In this document: in pieces, positions 21,262 to 31,305 of the stretch
Layout of the letters: each line of letters begins with the position of its first letter
How positions within the stretch are numbered: position 1 is the stretch's first letter
Notes under the pieces: model-generated
What the model saw: the letters and a program-made list of their open reading frames with translations, nothing else
Told to the model about the DNA's origin: nothing
Database searches by the model: none
Program-made: the position numbers and the translations under genes
Assembly: GCA_020692565.1 (NCBI GenBank)
Contig: JAIMKJ010000003.1
Coordinates: forward strand, 106,749 to 170,748
Reading direction: 5' to 3'
DNA length: 64,000 nucleotides
DNA from: Thermomonas sp.
GTDB lineage: Bacteria; Pseudomonadota; Gammaproteobacteria; Xanthomonadales; Xanthomonadaceae

Positions 21262-22407
21262 TCAGTCGCGCACGATCTGCGCCGACACGAAGCCCAGATC
21301 GGCCGCGCGCGCGGAAAGTTCCTGCACCCGCGATGCCGGTACCGGGCCGATGCGCAGGCGCCAGACCGGCTGGCCGTTCACCGAAGCCTCGTCGATCCGC
21401 AGCGCGTCGACGCCGCCGGCCTGCAGGGTGTCGCGGGCGCGTTCGGCGTTGTCGCGCGCCGCGAACGAGGCCAATTGCAGCAATACGTCGCCGGTGTCGG
21501 CGCGCGCCACCACCGGCGATACCGCAGGCAGAACGGCCGAGGGCGGCGCGGCGGCAGGCGGTACGGCGGCGACCGCACCGGCGCCGGGTTTGCCGGCGAA
21601 GCGGATACCCTTGGCCTGCATCCAGCGTTCGAATTCATCGGCCGATACCGCGTTGTCCTTCACCGTCGCGGGCGTCGGCGCGGCCGGCGACGGGGCGCGT
21701 GCGGTGCGCTCGTCGGGGCGCCCGCCGCCGCCATCGGTCGGGGTCAGGGCGCGGACTTCGACCTTGGCCGTGCCCTGCCTGGTGAAACCGAGCTTGGTCG
21801 CGGCGGCGAAGCTGAGATCGATGACGCGGCCGGCGTGGAAGGGGCCGCGGTCGTTCACCCGCACCACCACCGATTTGCCGTTGGCGAGGTTGGTCACCCG
21901 CACGTAACTCGGCAGCGGCAGCGATTTGTGCGCCGCGCTGAAGGCGTACATGTCGTACACCTCCTGGTTCGAGGTCAGGCGGCCGTGGAATTTCTTGCCG
22001 TAGTACGAGGCCATGCCTTCCTCGACATAGCCCTCGGCGCTGTCGCGCACCTGGTAGCGCTTGCCCAGCACCGCGTAGCTGCGATTGCCGACGCGCGAAC
22101 GCGGTTCGTCCTTCACTTCGGGTTCGGGGATGGCGTCGACGTCGATGATCTCGTCCGGCACGCTGTCCTTGATGTGCGGCGCGTACAGGCCGCCGGCGAC
22201 GTAATCGCCGCGCTTGCTCGGATCTTCGACGGCGGGCGCGTAGGGCGAACGCTTCGGCCCGTGGTTGCCGCGGTGCGCATGGTCGCCATCGGTCGGCGTG
22301 GGCATATGCTCGGCCTGCGGCGGCGCGGACTTCTTCGGCGCGGTACCGCAGGCGGTCAGGGCCGACAGCGCGAGCGCGAGCGCGACGACGCGCGGCGCGG
22401 GATTCAC
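21262..22407 (-). CDS. rlpA: RlpA-type septal lipoprotein
   Basis: Outer-membrane lipoprotein, 381 residues, related to RlpA, which in Pseudomonas is a lytic transglycosylase acting on denuded glycan at division sites. The lipobox LTAC follows a short signal segment. The double-psi beta-barrel begins with [17 protein letters not shown] and includes [11 protein letters not shown] and [16 protein letters not shown]-type C-terminal domain ([16 protein letters not shown] to GFVSAQIV) would bind denuded glycan. The start is the GTG at 22407, which overlaps the mltB stop as GTGA and puts the lipobox close to the N-terminus. Confidence 0.94.
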   Translation of the reverse strand: MNPAPRVVALALALSALTACGTAPKKSAPPQAEHMPTPTDGDHAHRGNHGPKRSPYAPAVEDPSKRGDYVAGGLYAPHIKDSVPDEIIDVDAIPEPEVKDEPRSRVGNRSYAVLGKRYQVRDSAEGYVEEGMASYYGKKFHGRLTSNQEVYDMYAFSAAHKSLPLPSYVRVTNLANGKSVVVRVNDRGPFHAGRVIDLSFAAATKLGFTRQGTAKVEVRALTPTDGGGGRPDERTARAPSPAAPTPATVKDNAVSADEFERWMQAKGIRFAGKPGAGAVAAVPPAAAPPSAVLPAVSPVVARADTGDVLLQLASFAARDNAERARDTLQAGGVDALRIDEASVNGQPVWRLRIGPVPASRVQELSARAADLGFVSAQIVRD

Positions 22408-23558
22408 GGCTGCGCTCCGGCGCGAATCTCCTGCGCCAGCTGATGCACCGCCAGCGCGTACATCGGCGAGCGGTTGTAGCGGGTGATGACGTAATAGTTG
22501 CGATAACCCAGCCAGTGCTCGCGACCGGCGACGCCGTCCAGATTCACCACCGTGGCGCCTTCGCTCGCGGTGTCGCGCGGGACCGGCTCGCCGGCAAGCG
22601 GCCGGTAGCCGCGCGCGGCCAGCGCCTGCATCGGATGCACCGGCTCGAGGTTTTCGGGCACGAATTCGGCCCGCTGCGCGTCGAACTGCGCGCGCGCCAC
22701 CACCGGGCCGCCGGCCTGCCAGCCGTGGATCACGAAATAATTGGCGATCGACGCGAACACGTCGGGCTTGTGGGTGAGCAGGTCGCGTCGACCGTCGCGG
22801 TCGCCGTCCTTCGCCCACAACCGGTAGCTGGACGGCATGAACTGGCCCATGCCCATCGCGCCCGCGTAGCTGCCCTTGAGCGCCGGCAGATCCAGCTGCG
22901 GCTCCTGCGCGGTCAGCGCGAACAGCTGCGCCAGTTCGCCTGCGAAGAACGGCGCGCGCCTGGGATGATCGAACGCCAGCGTATACAGCGCGTCCAGCAC
23001 CCGGTAGCTGCCGGTGTTGCGGCCGTAGGAGGTTTCGACGCCGATGATCGCGACGATATATTCGGCCGGCACCCCGGTCTGCGCGGAAACGCGATCCAGC
23101 GCCTCGCGATTCTCGGCGTAGAACGCCCGGCCGCCATTGATGCGCGCGGGGGTGATAAAGATGGGTCGGTAGTCGCGCCAGGGCTTCACCGCCTCGGCCG
23201 GGCGGGTGATGGCGTCGATGATGCTCTGCTTGTACTCGGCCTGCGCCAGCGTGTCGCGGATGCGCTGCGGCGCGACGCCGTAGGTCGTCGCGGTGTAATC
23301 GACGAAAGCCGCGATGCGCTGTTCGCGCGGAATCGCCGGATCGGTGACTGTCGGCGGCGCCACCGGACGTTCCGGCGGCTGCGGGACTTTGGGCAGCAAC
23401 CCGTCGGCGGGTGCGACCGGCGGTGCCGTCGGTGTCGCTGCGGGCTCCGGGGCGGCGGCGAGGGCCGCGGGCTGCGGAGGCGGGGACTGGGTGGCGCAGG
23501 CCGCGAGCGAGAGGCTCAGAACGGCGGCGCAGGCGCGGGGGAAGGCACTATGAATCAA
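22404..23558 (-). CDS. mltB: Lytic murein transglycosylase B
   Basis: Outer-membrane lipoprotein of about 384 residues that cleaves glycan strands to 1,6-anhydro ends. The lipobox is LAAC (CATQ) with Cys at about 21. After a Pro/Ala linker the catalytic domain shows [13 protein letters not shown] (with the catalytic Glu) and [18 protein letters not shown] at 23558 is preferred as start because it gives a normal lipoprotein signal peptide with GAGG upstream; another TTG at 23618 is possible. Its stop overlaps the rlpA start, so the two are translationally coupled. Confidence 0.92.
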   Translation of the reverse strand: MIHSAFPRACAAVLSLSLAACATQSPPPQPAALAAAPEPAATPTAPPVAPADGLLPKVPQPPERPVAPPTVTDPAIPREQRIAAFVDYTATTYGVAPQRIRDTLAQAEYKQSIIDAITRPAEAVKPWRDYRPIFITPARINGGRAFYAENREALDRVSAQTGVPAEYIVAIIGVETSYGRNTGSYRVLDALYTLAFDHPRRAPFFAGELAQLFALTAQEPQLDLPALKGSYAGAMGMGQFMPSSYRLWAKDGDRDGRRDLLTHKPDVFASIANYFVIHGWQAGGPVVARAQFDAQRAEFVPENLEPVHPMQALAARGYRPLAGEPVPRDTASEGATVVNLDGVAGREHWLGYRNYYVITRYNRSPMYALAVHQLAQEIRAGAQP

Positions 23559-23710
23559 GGGCTTACGCCTCGTTTTGTCGATCAACCGCGAGAGGTTAGC
23601 ACGCGGAGCGGGCGCCAACTGTCCTGGGGTTCAGGTTCAACCACCCCCGTATCCGCCGCCACGGCCCGCTATGCTGGCCGGCCTTGCCCGGACGCGCCCC
23701 GCTCGCCCTC

Positions 23711-24922
23711 ATGCCCCACACCATCACCACCACCGAAATCTTCCTGATCGCGATGGCCATCATCTTCGCGGTGCCGTATCTGATCTGGCGGCTCGGCCGC
23801 ACCGAATACTTCGCGCCGCTGGTGGTGGTGCAGATCATCACCGGCATCCTGCTGGGCCCGGGCGTGCTGGGCGCGGCGTTTCCGGATTACTACACCTTCG
23901 TGTTCAACAAGGACGTGGTGAACGCGCTCAACGGCCTGGCCTGGTGGGCGGTGATGCTGTTCGTGTGCATCGCCGGGATCGAGCTGGACCTGCGCAAGGC
24001 CTGGGAACATCGCCGCGAAAGCGGCATCACCGCCGGGCTGGCGCTGGGCACGCCGATGCTGTTCGGCTGCGTGGTGGCGGTGGGCATGCTCGGCTTCGAC
24101 GGCTGGATCGGCCCCAACGGCCTGACCTGGCAGTTCGTGGTCGGCGTGGGCATGTCCTGCGCGGTGACCGCGCTGCCGATCCTGATCCTGTTCATGGAAA
24201 AGATGAACATCCTGCGCCAGCCCATCGGCCAGCGGATCCTGCGCTACGCCAGCATCGACGACATCGCGATCTGGGGCGTGCTGGCGCTGGTGCTGATGGA
24301 CTGGGTGCGGATCGGCCGCCAGGCGGCCTTCCTGATCGCGTTCGCGGTGGCCTGCGTGCTGTTCCGCAAGCTGATGCGCCGGCTGCAGGAGCGCGACCGC
24401 TGGTACGTCATGCTGATCTGGCTGTCGATCTGCGCGTTCGGCGCCGACTGGGCGGGCCTGCATTTCATGGTCGGCGCCTTCCTCGCCGGTGTGGTGATCG
24501 ACACCGACTGGTTCGAGCAGGAACACATGGACAAACTGCGCCATCACGTGCTGCTGGTGATGATGCCGGTGTTCTTCCTCAGCACCGGCCTGAAAACCGG
24601 ATGGAGCGTCGGCGGCGCGACCGTGTTCATCGCCGCGGGCGCGCTGCTGCTGGCGCAGTTGTCCGGGAAACTCGCCGGCGTGCACCTGGCCGGGCGTATC
24701 CTGAAGTGGCAGCCGGGCGAAGCCTCGATCATCGGCTGGCTGCTGCAGACCAAGGCGTTGATCATGATCATCTTCGCCAATGTACTGCTGGACAAGGGCA
24801 TCATCACCAGCGCCACCTTCACCGCGCTGCTGCTGATGGCGATCGCCAGCACCATGCTGACGGTGCCGGCGGTGGCGCCCAAGCTCAAGCGCATGCATGC
24901 ACTGCTGTCGCGAAGCGCATGA
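23711..24922 (+). CDS. CPA2-family cation/proton antiporter
   Basis: A 403-residue inner-membrane protein with about 11-12 hydrophobic helices, of the monovalent cation:proton antiporter-2 family (KefB/NapA-like core without RCK domains). Features are the early LLGPGVLGAAFPDYY, the discontinuous-helix region GMSCAVTALPILILFM, and a helix with ASIDDIAIWGVLALVLMDW that holds the paired Asp residues of the ion site. The ATG at 23711 is preferred over a TTG at 23684, though neither has a clear ribosome binding site. No TrkA-N domain is fused or adjacent, so ligand gating is not evident. Confidence 0.88.
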   Translation: MPHTITTTEIFLIAMAIIFAVPYLIWRLGRTEYFAPLVVVQIITGILLGPGVLGAAFPDYYTFVFNKDVVNALNGLAWWAVMLFVCIAGIELDLRKAWEHRRESGITAGLALGTPMLFGCVVAVGMLGFDGWIGPNGLTWQFVVGVGMSCAVTALPILILFMEKMNILRQPIGQRILRYASIDDIAIWGVLALVLMDWVRIGRQAAFLIAFAVACVLFRKLMRRLQERDRWYVMLIWLSICAFGADWAGLHFMVGAFLAGVVIDTDWFEQEHMDKLRHHVLLVMMPVFFLSTGLKTGWSVGGATVFIAAGALLLAQLSGKLAGVHLAGRILKWQPGEASIIGWLLQTKALIMIIFANVLLDKGIITSATFTALLLMAIASTMLTVPAVAPKLKRMHALLSRSA

Positions 24923-24965
24923 GCGCTCCATCCCGCACCCGCCCATCACCTTCGAAGGAACGCGC

Positions 24966-26030
24966 ATGACCGCCTCTCCCCGTCTCCCGTTGATCTCCGC
25001 GCCGGTGTGGGCATGGCTCTGCGCGCTGGCGCTGGCGCTGGCGCTGGTGCCGGCGATCGCCGATGCCGCCGAACGGGTGCGCTGGCCCATCGCCTGGAAG
25101 GCCGGCGAAGTCGTGAGCTACGACACCGAGTCGCTGGTCCGCGAGACCGAAGACGGCGCAACGAACGTCCGCCGCATCACCGACCGCACCCAGATCCGCA
25201 CCCTCGAAGCCGACGCCAACGGTTATGCGCTGGTCTGGACCACGCACGACAGCCGGGTGGAGGCGGTCGAAGGCGACCGCAGCATGATCGACATGCTGGC
25301 GCCGATGCTGGACGATCTGGACGAGTTGGAGGTGGTGGTGGAACTGGACCGCGACGGACACTACCGCCGCGTACGCAACCTCGATGCGGTGGCGACCAAG
25401 GTCCGCGCGGCGATGCTGCCGATCTTCGCCGCGAATCTGCAGAACATGTTCGACGTCGCCGACCCCAAACTGTCGAAGGTCGATCACGAGGCGCTGCTCA
25501 CGCTGGCCAGGAACAATCTGGAAACATCGATCGACGGCATCGTCACGACGCGCGGCGTCGAGGCCATGTCCAGCGCGCAAGCGAAGACGATCACCGCGTT
25601 CGTCGGCAAGCCGCTGGTCGTCGGCAAGCGCTACCGCGACGATGCACCGATGGAATCGCCGCGGGAAGCGCTGCCGCTGCAGGCCAGCCGCACGTACACC
25701 CTGAGCCTGGTCGACGACGACCCGACGCTGGCGCGGATCCGCTGGACCCGCACGCTGGACCCGCGCGGCGACGCGAAGATGCTGTGGATGCTGGTCGACG
25801 AACTCGTCGGCGACGACGCCCCGACCGACCGCGAAGGCCGCCCCGAGGGTCTGGCGCTGAGCGAAGAAGGCGTCGTGGTGTTCCACCGCGACACCGGCGC
25901 GGTCGAGCTATTGGAAACGGTCGAGATCAGCCGCTACGGCCAGGCGCACGACGAGCACGAGCGTTACCGCATGCGCCGCGTCGGCAACGCGCGCACCTGG
26001 GCGCAGGAAGACGCGGCGGCGACGCGCTGA
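24966..26030 (+). CDS. Secreted protein of unknown function
   Basis: A 354-residue protein with a long signal peptide in which (GCGCTG)4 at 25023-25046 encodes an Ala-Leu run, cleaved near AIADAAERV. The mature part is mixed alpha/beta with many Asp/Glu and no Cys. Notable segments are VVVELDRDGHYRRVRNLDAV and ALPLQASRTYTLSLV. I do not recognise the family. The start is set by AAGGAA 5-10 bases upstream of the ATG. It follows the antiporter gene by 43 bp and may be co-transcribed. Confidence 0.78.
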   Translation: MTASPRLPLISAPVWAWLCALALALALVPAIADAAERVRWPIAWKAGEVVSYDTESLVRETEDGATNVRRITDRTQIRTLEADANGYALVWTTHDSRVEAVEGDRSMIDMLAPMLDDLDELEVVVELDRDGHYRRVRNLDAVATKVRAAMLPIFAANLQNMFDVADPKLSKVDHEALLTLARNNLETSIDGIVTTRGVEAMSSAQAKTITAFVGKPLVVGKRYRDDAPMESPREALPLQASRTYTLSLVDDDPTLARIRWTRTLDPRGDAKMLWMLVDELVGDDAPTDREGRPEGLALSEEGVVVFHRDTGAVELLETVEISRYGQAHDEHERYRMRRVGNARTWAQEDAAATR

Positions 26031-26048
26031 GCCGAGCGCGCGCGACGC

Positions 26049-26717
26049 TCAGCGCCGATACCGCAGCAGACGCCCGCGGAACGGCGCACGTTCGTTCTCA
26101 TCGAAGGCGCAGCGCGTCGCGTCGACGCTGTAGTCCTGGTCGCGCAACGCGCGACTCAGGAGATTGCCGAACCCTCGACCCGGATCAGTGATCATGATTT
26201 CCGCGCCCGCACGCGCATGCCGGTGCAGCAGCGCGGCCAACTGCGCCACGTGCTGGCGTTCGTACAGCACATCGCTGCCGATGATCAGATCGAAGCGGCC
26301 CAGCGGCACGTCGTCGACCGGCCACGGCAGGTCCCGATAGGCGACGACCGGCAGACCGTTGCGCGCGGCGTTGTCGCGCAGGAACGGTTCGGCCAGCGGG
26401 TGATGGTCGCTGGCGGTGATGTCCGCGCGCCGGCGCTGCAGCACCAGGCTCGCCAGACCCAGGCCGCAGCCGACTTCGAGGATGCGCTTGCCGGCGATGT
26501 CGAAGACCGCCATCGCCCCGGCGAGCACCCGCCCGGCCGGCCAGAGCTGGCCGAACAGGCACCACTGCGCCGAACCGATGCCGGCCCGTTCGGCCAGACC
26601 GTCCGGATCGGCGTATTGCTGGCGGTCGGCCAGCGCGCGGATGCGGTAATCGTGGCCGCCGAGCTGGAGATCGATGATCCGGGTGCGGTATCCCGCACCG
26701 GCGCTGTCGCCGGGCAT
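26049..26717 (-). CDS. SAM-dependent methyltransferase (METTL/NNMT-like)
   Basis: A 222-residue class I methyltransferase. The SAM-binding motif I is ILEVGCGLGLASLVL near residue 80; motif II is ITASDHHPLAE; the acidic post-motif is FDLIIGSDVLYER. This DVLYE pattern is typical of the Methyltransf_16 (protein-lysine METTL21/23-like) group, so a protein substrate is plausible but unproven. It is a single gene, convergent with the preceding secreted-protein gene. Confidence 0.88.
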   Translation of the reverse strand: MPGDSAGAGYRTRIIDLQLGGHDYRIRALADRQQYADPDGLAERAGIGSAQWCLFGQLWPAGRVLAGAMAVFDIAGKRILEVGCGLGLASLVLQRRRADITASDHHPLAEPFLRDNAARNGLPVVAYRDLPWPVDDVPLGRFDLIIGSDVLYERQHVAQLAALLHRHARAGAEIMITDPGRGFGNLLSRALRDQDYSVDATRCAFDENERAPFRGRLLRYRR

Positions 26718-26889
26718 GCGCGCTCCATCGGCCGGTCCGCGCTGTGGCGGCGACCCTGCGGAAGAGGAGCGGAACGGGCGACGGTGGCAACCGGCCGGGC
26801 GTGACGCGGGGGTGCCCGGAACGTACGCCGGACCGGGCCATCGTACGCGTTACAAAGGCTTCAGGGGCGCGGCCCGTAGAATGCCGCCC

Positions 26890-27714
26890 ATGCGTCGCCT
26901 GCCCGCCCTGCTGTGCCCGGCTCTTTTGAGCGTGTTTCTGCTGTGCCTGCCGATCTGCGTGGAGGCGCGCACCGTCTACCGCTGCGTGCGCGACGGCACC
27001 GTCAGCCTGTCCACCGCGCCGGAACCCGGCTCGAAGTGCGAGCCGAAACAGATCGACGACAACGTCGTGCAGACTCCGAACCTCTGGGGCGAGATGGGCG
27101 TGTTCAGCGGCACCCTGTACGAACGCGAACAGGACGGCAAACCGGTGTACGGCACCCGCAATCTGCCCGGCTCGCAGGTGTATCTGCGCTTCACCGTGGA
27201 GACGCCGGCCGGCGAACCCGCGCACGAGGGCCTGGGCAAGCTGGACACGCCCAGGCTCGACCGCCATGCGCAACTGTTCAAGACCACCGCGAAGAAGACC
27301 GGCGTGGACGACGCCTGGCTGCGCGCGATCGCGCACGCCGAGAGCGGTTTCGACGAGAAGGCGCTGTCGCCCAAGGGCGCGCAGGGCGTGATGCAGTTGA
27401 TGCCGGCCACCGCCGAGGAATACGGCGTGAAGGACGCGTTCTCGCCCGCGGAGTCCATCGACGCCGGCGCCCGCTATTTCGGGATGCTGCTCAAACGCTT
27501 CAAGAACGATCACGTCCTGGCCATCGCCGCCTACAATACCGGCATGGGTGCGGTCGCGCGCTACGATGGCGTGCCGCCCTACAAGGAGACGCAGCGGTAT
27601 CTGGAGAAGGTCCAGCTGCTGTATCGCGCCTACAGGGCCGCGCTGTCGCCACCGCCTCTGCGCCCGGCCGACGCGGTGCCGATGACCGACAAACTGCGCA
27701 CCACCCTGCCATAA
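26890..27714 (+). CDS. SLT-type lytic transglycosylase
   Basis: A 274-residue exported transglycosylase. A signal peptide (LLSVFLLCLPICVEA) is followed by a short DUF4124-like module (RTVYRCVRDGTVSLS). The SLT domain from about residue 130 has the catalytic Glu in AHAESGFDEKALSP, then GAQGVMQLMPATAEEYG and AIAAYNTGMGAV. A -10-like TAGAAT (26877-26882) sits just upstream, so the mRNA leader would be very short; this favours the ATG at 26890 over the one at 26881. Gene ends with TAA. Confidence 0.92.
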   Translation: MRRLPALLCPALLSVFLLCLPICVEARTVYRCVRDGTVSLSTAPEPGSKCEPKQIDDNVVQTPNLWGEMGVFSGTLYEREQDGKPVYGTRNLPGSQVYLRFTVETPAGEPAHEGLGKLDTPRLDRHAQLFKTTAKKTGVDDAWLRAIAHAESGFDEKALSPKGAQGVMQLMPATAEEYGVKDAFSPAESIDAGARYFGMLLKRFKNDHVLAIAAYNTGMGAVARYDGVPPYKETQRYLEKVQLLYRAYRAALSPPPLRPADAVPMTDKLRTTLP

Positions 27715-27774
27715 CCGATCCAACACCACACCGCGCGCCTTCATCGCCCGCATCAAGACATAAAGACCCACGAC

Positions 27775-28494
27775 ATGATCCGCGACCTGCACATGATCGG
27801 CTTCGACGCCGACGACACCCTCTGGCGCAGCGAGGATTATTACCGCGACGCGCAATCGGAATTCGAACGCATCGTCGGCACCTACATCGATCTGGACGAC
27901 GCCCACGACCGGCTTTACGCGGTCGAGAAGCGCAACCTCGCACTGTTCGGCTACGGCGCCAAGGGCATGACCCTGTCGATGATCGAAGCCGCGGTGGAGA
28001 TCACCGGGTCGCGGATCAGCGGGCACGATGTGCACCGCATCGTCGAATTGGGCAAAGCGGTGCTGCAGCATCCCGTGGAACTGCTGCCGGGGATCGCCGA
28101 AGCGGTGGACACCATCGCCCGCGACCATCAGGTGGTACTGATCACCAAGGGCGACCTGTTCCATCAGGAAGCCAAGGTGCGTCGATCCGGGCTGTCGGAT
28201 CTGTTCCGGCGGATCGAGATCGTCAGCGAGAAGGACACCGCCACCTACGCCCGGCTGCTGGAAGAGTTCGAGCTGGCGCCGTCGCAGTTCGCGATGATCG
28301 GCAACTCGCTGCGCTCGGACATCGTGCCGGTACTGGAACTCGGCGGCTGCGGCGTGCACATGCCGTACCACGTGACCTGGGCCCACGAAGCCGAGGCCGT
28401 TCCCCCGTCGGCGCTGGACGCGTTGGACAGGCTGCGCAGCGTCCGCACGCCGTCGGAATTGCCCGCCGCAGTGCGCGCGCTGGTGGCCGGCTGA
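27775..28494 (+). CDS. HAD-superfamily hydrolase
   Basis: A 239-residue phosphohydrolase. Motif I is GFDADDTLW (Asp nucleophile plus general acid two residues on), motif II is VVLITKGD, the motif III lysine is in FHQEAKVRRSG, and motif IV is IGNSLRSDIVP. The helical cap lies between motifs I and II (C1 cap, YjjG/phosphoglycolate-phosphatase type). Substrate is not evident. Confidence 0.9.
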   Translation: MIRDLHMIGFDADDTLWRSEDYYRDAQSEFERIVGTYIDLDDAHDRLYAVEKRNLALFGYGAKGMTLSMIEAAVEITGSRISGHDVHRIVELGKAVLQHPVELLPGIAEAVDTIARDHQVVLITKGDLFHQEAKVRRSGLSDLFRRIEIVSEKDTATYARLLEEFELAPSQFAMIGNSLRSDIVPVLELGGCGVHMPYHVTWAHEAEAVPPSALDALDRLRSVRTPSELPAAVRALVAG

Positions 28495-28603
28495 GCGGAC
28501 GGTAAATTCTCGCCGAAACGCCCGGAACGTTAAATCGATGTTCACCGGGCACGCGGCATCGTCGCATCCGACCGCACCGTCGCGGTCCGCCGGAGATTCC
28601 ATC

Positions 28604-29083
28604 ATGTCGTCCCTCGCCCGCTGGCTCGCCCCCGCTGCCCTCGCCGCCGCGCTTGGCGCCGGCGCATTCGTCCCCGCCCCCGCCCGCGCCGACGACAGGC
28701 ATTCGGACAGCATGGTCCGGGTGATCGTGGATGTCGCCGATATCGCCTTCCGCAGCGGCCATCCCTACTACCGCCACGGCAGCTACGGTTACAACGACCG
28801 TCTGATCGTCGAACGCGACCATCGCGGTCGCCCCGTGTACTACCGCTACGTGCCGCGCGACCGCTACCGCAACGGTTATTACGGTGACGACGACTACGGC
28901 CGCAACGGTTTCGTCCGCGACCCGTACGGCCGCTACAGCCGCCAGCGTTGCGACAGCCGCGGACGCTGCCGGGTCGAGTATTACGATCCTCGCTACGACC
29001 GCAACGGCCGCGATTACGGCTACGACGACCGCAGGCGCCACGATCGCTACTGGGACGGCCGCCGCTGGCGCGATCGCGACTGA
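28604..29083 (+). CDS. Exported Tyr/Arg/Asp-rich protein
   Basis: A 159-residue protein with a signal peptide (SLARWLAPAALAAALGAGAF, cleaved near ARADD). The mature part is low-complexity, rich in Tyr, Arg, Asp and Gly (RYRNGYYGDDDYGRNGF, DDRRRHDRYWDGRRW), with two cysteines seven residues apart. It is of the kind often annotated as hypothetical periplasmic protein. The ATG at 28604 is chosen because CGGAG lies 9-13 bases upstream and the signal peptide begins there. Confidence 0.75.
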   Translation: MSSLARWLAPAALAAALGAGAFVPAPARADDRHSDSMVRVIVDVADIAFRSGHPYYRHGSYGYNDRLIVERDHRGRPVYYRYVPRDRYRNGYYGDDDYGRNGFVRDPYGRYSRQRCDSRGRCRVEYYDPRYDRNGRDYGYDDRRRHDRYWDGRRWRDRD

Positions 29084-29218
29084 ACCGCCTTCCGGCGCGC
29101 ATGTTCCACCCGGATGCGTAGAGCCCCCACCCACTGACGGTCAGCGCTCGGGCTTTCAGCCGAAGCGCAGCGGCGTCTGGACGCCCGCCGCCAGCACCGC
29201 GCCCTTCCGCCGATAACG

Positions 29219-29230
29219 TTCTGATCAGAA
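29219..29230. promoter_or_regulatory. Perfect 12-bp palindrome upstream of the biosynthetic operon
   Basis: TTCTGATCAGAA is a perfect palindrome in the 357-bp gap 29084-29440, about 210 bp before the first operon gene. It may be an operator, but its distance from the likely promoter makes this uncertain. The rest of the gap has no gene. Confidence 0.4.
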
Positions 29231-29313
29231 GGCCATCGCCGAAGCCCGGAAGCCGTGCCGGCGTCTCCTGCGGAGCCGCAGAGGCGTTGGATTTCCTGTC
29301 CTTCGGCAAACAC

Positions 29314-29343
29314 TTGGCAGGCGCGACGCGTTTGCGCTAGTCT
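29314..29343 (+). promoter_or_regulatory. Candidate sigma-70 promoter of the chorismate-lyase/ligase operon
   Basis: TTGGCA (29314-29319) and TAGTCT (29338-29343) are separated by 18 bp, about 100 bp before the ATG at 29441. The match to consensus is moderate; it is the best candidate in the gap. Confidence 0.45.
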
Positions 29344-29440
29344 CGATCCGAAGCCGCTGGAACGCATGCCCGGCAAAGGTTGCCAGTGCAGGAAGCACCC
29401 CCGCATCGAGACCCGTGATGCGGCCACGGAAAGGTCATGA

Positions 29441-29992
29441 ATGAAGGACTGGGAAGAGAAGTTCGCTGGTGCGGCGCTGGACAGACAGACTGATGCGAAT
29501 GAAGCCGCCGACACCCTCATGGCGGCGCCGGAACTGTCTCGCCTGAGCGACTACCTCGCGCTGTCGGGCTCGACCACCTATTTTCTCGAACGGCATGCCG
29601 GACGCAGTGTCGGCGTGGAAGTGTTGAATCAGTACGTGGAACCCGATCCAGAGCGCGGGGACATCCTGCACAGACGTTCGCGCCTGTATCTGGACAGGCC
29701 GGGCAACGCACTGCTGATCGCGGATGTCGAAGTCTTCCTCGACCGGCTTGCGACGGATCAACGCCGCAGCGTACTCGATGGCCGTGAAGGGCTCGGGCGC
29801 TTGCTGGATCCGCATAATCGCGGTCATCTGCGCAAGCGCGACATCGAAGTGGTGTGGGTGGCTGCGCCACCCCTGCTGTGCGTCGCCGACACGCGCGCAC
29901 TGGCGCGTTCCTTCGAACTGCTGATGGAGGGCGAAACCTGCGCGAGGATCCGCGAGATCCTCAACGAAGCATCGCTGGCGAGACTGGGATGA
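29441..29992 (+). CDS. Chorismate-pyruvate lyase-like protein
   Basis: A 183-residue protein. LSDYLALSGSTTYFLERHAG at about 34-53, then VGVEVLNQYVEP and ILHRRSRLYLDRPG, follow the pattern of chorismate lyase-like proteins (UbiC and the Rv2949c type), which release pyruvate from chorismate to give 4-hydroxybenzoate. The length fits. I see no obvious loss of a conserved charged residue but cannot align it fully. First gene of an eight-gene operon; its stop overlaps the ligase start (ATGA). With a ligase and carrier protein next door, supplying a hydroxybenzoate starter is the natural reading. Ubiquinone synthesis is less likely because no UbiA is near. Confidence 0.72.
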   Translation: MKDWEEKFAGAALDRQTDANEAADTLMAAPELSRLSDYLALSGSTTYFLERHAGRSVGVEVLNQYVEPDPERGDILHRRSRLYLDRPGNALLIADVEVFLDRLATDQRRSVLDGREGLGRLLDPHNRGHLRKRDIEVVWVAAPPLLCVADTRALARSFELLMEGETCARIREILNEASLARLG

Positions 29993-31305
29993 ACGCGTGC
30001 GCCATGCCGACGCCGATCCACCCTGTCGCGGCCGCGTTCGGCACTGACGCGATCCTGGGTATCGGCGATCATCGCGCTCCGCTCGATGCCTGGCTGACAG
30101 CGGGTCGCGCGCAATGGCATGCATCACCCACCGGCGACCTGGCGACGCTGTGCGGCGTCGCCGATGCCGACGCGCTGGGCAGGCTGCTGGCGGCGCTGGC
30201 GGACGAACGCCCGCTGCTGTTGTGCCCTGCGGACACCGCGCCGCCCTCGCCTCTTGGCCTGGCCGCGATGCGCCGCGCAGACGCCGATCCGCCCTTCGCG
30301 GATCGCGGCGCGGTCGCCGTGCTTTCATCGGGTACGCTCGGTCCGCCCAAGATCCTGTGGCATCGCACCGAGTCGTTGCTGGCGACCGCACGCCTCGTCG
30401 GCGAACGTCTCGGCATCGCGCACGGCGAGCGGGTGCTGATCGCGGTGCCGGTCCATCATCTGTACGGGCTGGGCGCCGCGCTGCTGACGTGCCTGCTCGC
30501 CGGCGCGGACGCGATGCTGCTGCCCAAGGCCGATCTGCTCAGCTTCAACACAGCCTTGCGCGCATTCGTCCCGCACACCACGTTCGCCACGCCGCACCTG
30601 CTGCGCGCGGCGCTGCAGCGCAAGCACGGTCCGATTCCGTGCAGCCGGCGCGTGGTATCGGCTGGCGATGCCATGCCCGATGCGCTGCTGGCCCAGGCGC
30701 GGGCCTGTTTCGGCAGGGTCCACGATCTTTACGGCAGCTCCGAACTGGGCGTGATCGCGATCGCCGACGGCGACGGCAACACGCTCGAGCGCCTGCGCCC
30801 GCTGCCGGGCGTCCGGGTCTCGCTCGCGGATGCGCACGACGGCCGTGGACGCCTGCAGGTCGCCCATCCCCATCCCGCCTGCCTGATCGAACGCTCCGGC
30901 GAAACGATGCAACCGCCTTCGCCGTGGGATACCGGCGACATCGCCAGCATCGACACCGACGGCGGCCTGCATGTGCACGGGCGCGCCGATCTCAGCATCA
31001 ATCGTGCCGGCAGATTGCTGGTGCTGTCCGAAGTGGAAAGCGTCGTCATGGATTGGCCCGGCGTCGCGGCCGCAGTGGCCGTACCGTGGTCGCGGGATGC
31101 CGCCTTCGGACGCGGGTTCTCGATCGTGGTCGAGCGGGCAGACGTGGCGGTGCCGCCGGACATCGCCGCGCTCAAACACGAAGCGGTGCGCACGCTGCCG
31201 CCGTTCGCGCGGCCGGACCAGTTCCACATCATCCCGCGCTTGCCGCGGCTCGCCAACGGCAAGCCGGACCGGCGCACTCTCCTGAAGGAATACGGACATG
31301 GATAA
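29989..31305 (+). CDS. AMP-dependent acyl/aryl ligase
   Basis: An adenylate-forming enzyme of 438 residues, shorter than most stand-alone ligases. Core motifs: VAVLSSGTLGPPK near 110-121 (phosphate loop), DLYGSSELG near 250, WDTGDIASID near 315 and LANGKPDRRTLL near 425 with the C-terminal lysine region. It would activate a carboxylic acid with ATP and pass it to the phosphopantetheine arm of the carrier protein encoded directly downstream (8-base overlap). Given the chorismate-lyase-like gene upstream, an aromatic acid such as 4-hydroxybenzoate is the likely substrate; this is inference. Confidence 0.88.
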   Translation: MNACAMPTPIHPVAAAFGTDAILGIGDHRAPLDAWLTAGRAQWHASPTGDLATLCGVADADALGRLLAALADERPLLLCPADTAPPSPLGLAAMRRADADPPFADRGAVAVLSSGTLGPPKILWHRTESLLATARLVGERLGIAHGERVLIAVPVHHLYGLGAALLTCLLAGADAMLLPKADLLSFNTALRAFVPHTTFATPHLLRAALQRKHGPIPCSRRVVSAGDAMPDALLAQARACFGRVHDLYGSSELGVIAIADGDGNTLERLRPLPGVRVSLADAHDGRGRLQVAHPHPACLIERSGETMQPPSPWDTGDIASIDTDGGLHVHGRADLSINRAGRLLVLSEVESVVMDWPGVAAAVAVPWSRDAAFGRGFSIVVERADVAVPPDIAALKHEAVRTLPPFARPDQFHIIPRLPRLANGKPDRRTLLKEYGHG

